This document shows positions 5,311 to 6,332 of a DNA stretch of 6,332 nt, in pieces. The notes beneath the pieces were generated by a model, which saw only the letters and a list, made by a program, of their open reading frames with translations, was not told the origin of the DNA and searched no databases. Origin of the DNA: an uncultured Prevotellaceae bacterium (GTDB lineage: Bacteria; Bacteroidota; Bacteroidia; Bacteroidales; Bacteroidaceae). How positions within the stretch are numbered: position 1 is the stretch's first letter; the number at the start of each line of letters is the position of its first letter. The stretch lies in assembly GCA_945827465.1 (NCBI GenBank), contig CALZOH010000184.1, positions 1 through 6,332 of the forward strand, given 5' to 3'. The position numbers and the translations under genes are program-made.

Positions 5311-6332
5311 ATGAAGAAAACACTCCTCCCGAAGTCGTTCGTTCGGCCCCTGCTCAGGCCGATAGCGACCCTCCTCTTCTTTTTGCTGATCCTGACCGCA
5401 GGGTGGGCGCAGCCCAACTGGTCGGTGAACATCGGAAGCGACCGTTCCACCTGGCTCAATGTAGGACTGTTAGGGCGTTCCGATCAGGTCGGAGGCGTGA
5501 GTCTCAACGCCATTTCGGGCGTGGTACGCGACGACATGAGGGGCGTACAAGTGGCCGGATTGCTGACCGCCACGATGGAAAGCGTGTGGGGCGTGCAGAC
5601 GAGTGCCCTGCTCAACTATGGCGGACGCAGTGTGAGGGGCGTTCAGCTCAGCGGCTTGATGAACCTGACGCGGCACAGCCTCTATGGAGTGGCGTTGAGC
5701 GGTATCGGCAACTTCAGCGGACGCGATATGAGGGGAGTGCAGCTGTCGGGTCTGATGAATGTGGTCGTGCGCGAGGCCAATGGCGTTCAGCTCTCGGGCT
5801 TGGCCAACGTGAGTCGGAAGCAGAACGGCGTGCAACTCACCGGGTTTACCAATATTGCAGGTGAGATGGGCGGCGGACTGCAGCTGGCCGGAGCCACGAA
5901 CATCGTTTATCGCAGCCGGAGAACCGTTCAACTGGCCCTGACCAACTTCGCCATGGAACAGATGGGAGGGTTGCAGTTCGGCGTTGCGAACTATGCCGGG
6001 GAGGTAAACGGCGTGCAACTCGGTCTGGTGAACTTAGCCATAGAGGGAGTCAGGGGTGTACAGCTCGGTTTGGTGAACGTCAGTCGCGACACCACCGCCT
6101 TGAAGCTCGGCCTGGTGAACGTATGTCCCGGTCATACCCGGGTGCAACTGCTCCTCTTCGGAGGAAACACCACCAAGACCAACGTAGCAGCGCGTTTCAC
6201 CAACGGAAGCGTCTATACCATCGTAGGTGGAGGAACCCATTACTTAGGCTTGAACAAAGACTTTTCAGGCTCCTTCTTCTATCGTCTCGGCTATCAACTG
6301 CCGCTGAAAGGGCGTTGGAGCGTGCACGGCGA
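5311..6332 (+). CDS. Secreted tandem-repeat protein, LA_2272-type surface repeats (3' end outside window)
   Basis: The frame runs from ATG 5311 off the window end (340 codons seen). Residues 1-33 are a classic signal peptide: MKKTLLPKSF and further basic residues, a hydrophobic core (ATLLFFLLILTA), and a likely signal peptidase I site near Ala33/Gln34. There is no lipobox cysteine. Residues 62-284 hold 15 repeats centred on GVQLSGLMN or GVQLGLVN. They begin at 62, 78, 94, 110, 126, 142, 158, 173, 189, 205, 220, 234, 249, 263 and 277. The motif resembles the surface repeat named after Leptospira LA_2272, also found in Bacteroidetes proteins of unknown function; this is recalled, not searched. 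After the repeats comes a non-repeat, aromatic- and glycine-rich segment (285 onward) with short alternating strands such as FFYRLGYQL, compatible with an outer-membrane beta structure. Export to the envelope is well supported; function is unknown. Confidence 0.88.
   Translation, partial: MKKTLLPKSFVRPLLRPIATLLFFLLILTAGWAQPNWSVNIGSDRSTWLNVGLLGRSDQVGGVSLNAISGVVRDDMRGVQVAGLLTATMESVWGVQTSALLNYGGRSVRGVQLSGLMNLTRHSLYGVALSGIGNFSGRDMRGVQLSGLMNVVVREANGVQLSGLANVSRKQNGVQLTGFTNIAGEMGGGLQLAGATNIVYRSRRTVQLALTNFAMEQMGGLQFGVANYAGEVNGVQLGLVNLAIEGVRGVQLGLVNVSRDTTALKLGLVNVCPGHTRVQLLLFGGNTTKTNVAARFTNGSVYTIVGGGTHYLGLNKDFSGSFFYRLGYQLPLKGRWSVHG
5494..6162 (+). repeat. Protein-level tandem repeat array, 15 units of 42-48 bases
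   Basis: The units encode G-V-Q-L-(S)-G-L-x-N followed by six or seven variable, often charged residues. Spacing between successive cores is 16 residues for units 1-7, then 15, 16, 16, 15, 14, 15, 14 and 14. The DNA copies are strongly diverged: the two identical GVQLSGLMN cores (5638-5664 and 5734-5760) use different codons at seven of nine positions. The array is therefore an old repeat kept by selection on the protein, not a recent slippage-prone DNA repeat. Confidence 0.9.

Noticed and set aside
5403..6018. ORFs on both strands inside the repeat protein gene (153 and 182 codons)
   Set aside because: They are other-frame readings of the repeat array; the frame starting at 5311 has a signal peptide, a promoter and regular GVQL repeats.

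Overview
The window looks like a chromosomal stretch from a Bacteroidales bacterium, most likely a relative of Prevotella. Three things suggest this: a near-canonical Bacteroidetes promoter (TAACTTTG with an upstream TTG), starts mostly preceded by A-rich or non-Shine-Dalgarno sequence, and proteins (secreted DPP IV, RibD, YhcH/YiaL-type protein, RmuC) whose motifs fit Bacteroidales versions. This placement is inference from motifs; no database search was possible. All genes lie on the plus strand. There are no tRNA or rRNA genes, insertion sequences, CRISPR arrays or attachment sites.

Layout. (1) 1-2193: the nearly complete 3' part of a dipeptidyl peptidase IV-type S9 peptidase; the true start lies just upstream of the window. 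(2) 2194-2416: a 223-base gap rich in hairpins, with a possible 27-codon ORF whose stop overlaps the next start. (3) 2417-3490: ribD, the bifunctional riboflavin deaminase/reductase. (4) 3531-3983: a YhcH/YjgK/YiaL-family cupin-like protein. (5) 3991-5181: rmuC, 7 bases downstream of the previous gene and probably co-transcribed with it. (6) 5182-5310: a spacer carrying a clear Bacteroidetes-type promoter. (7) 5311-6332: the start of a secreted protein built from 15 tandem GVQLsGLxN-type repeats, cut off by the window end.

The genes do not form one pathway. DPP IV degrades proline-containing peptides in the envelope, RibD makes a flavin precursor, the YhcH-like protein is probably linked to sugar metabolism, and RmuC acts on DNA. 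The least ordinary parts are the repeat protein, whose period changes from 16 to 14-15 residues partway along, with an apparently very short mRNA leader, and the structured gap before ribD. I see no evidence of a multi-gene novel system.
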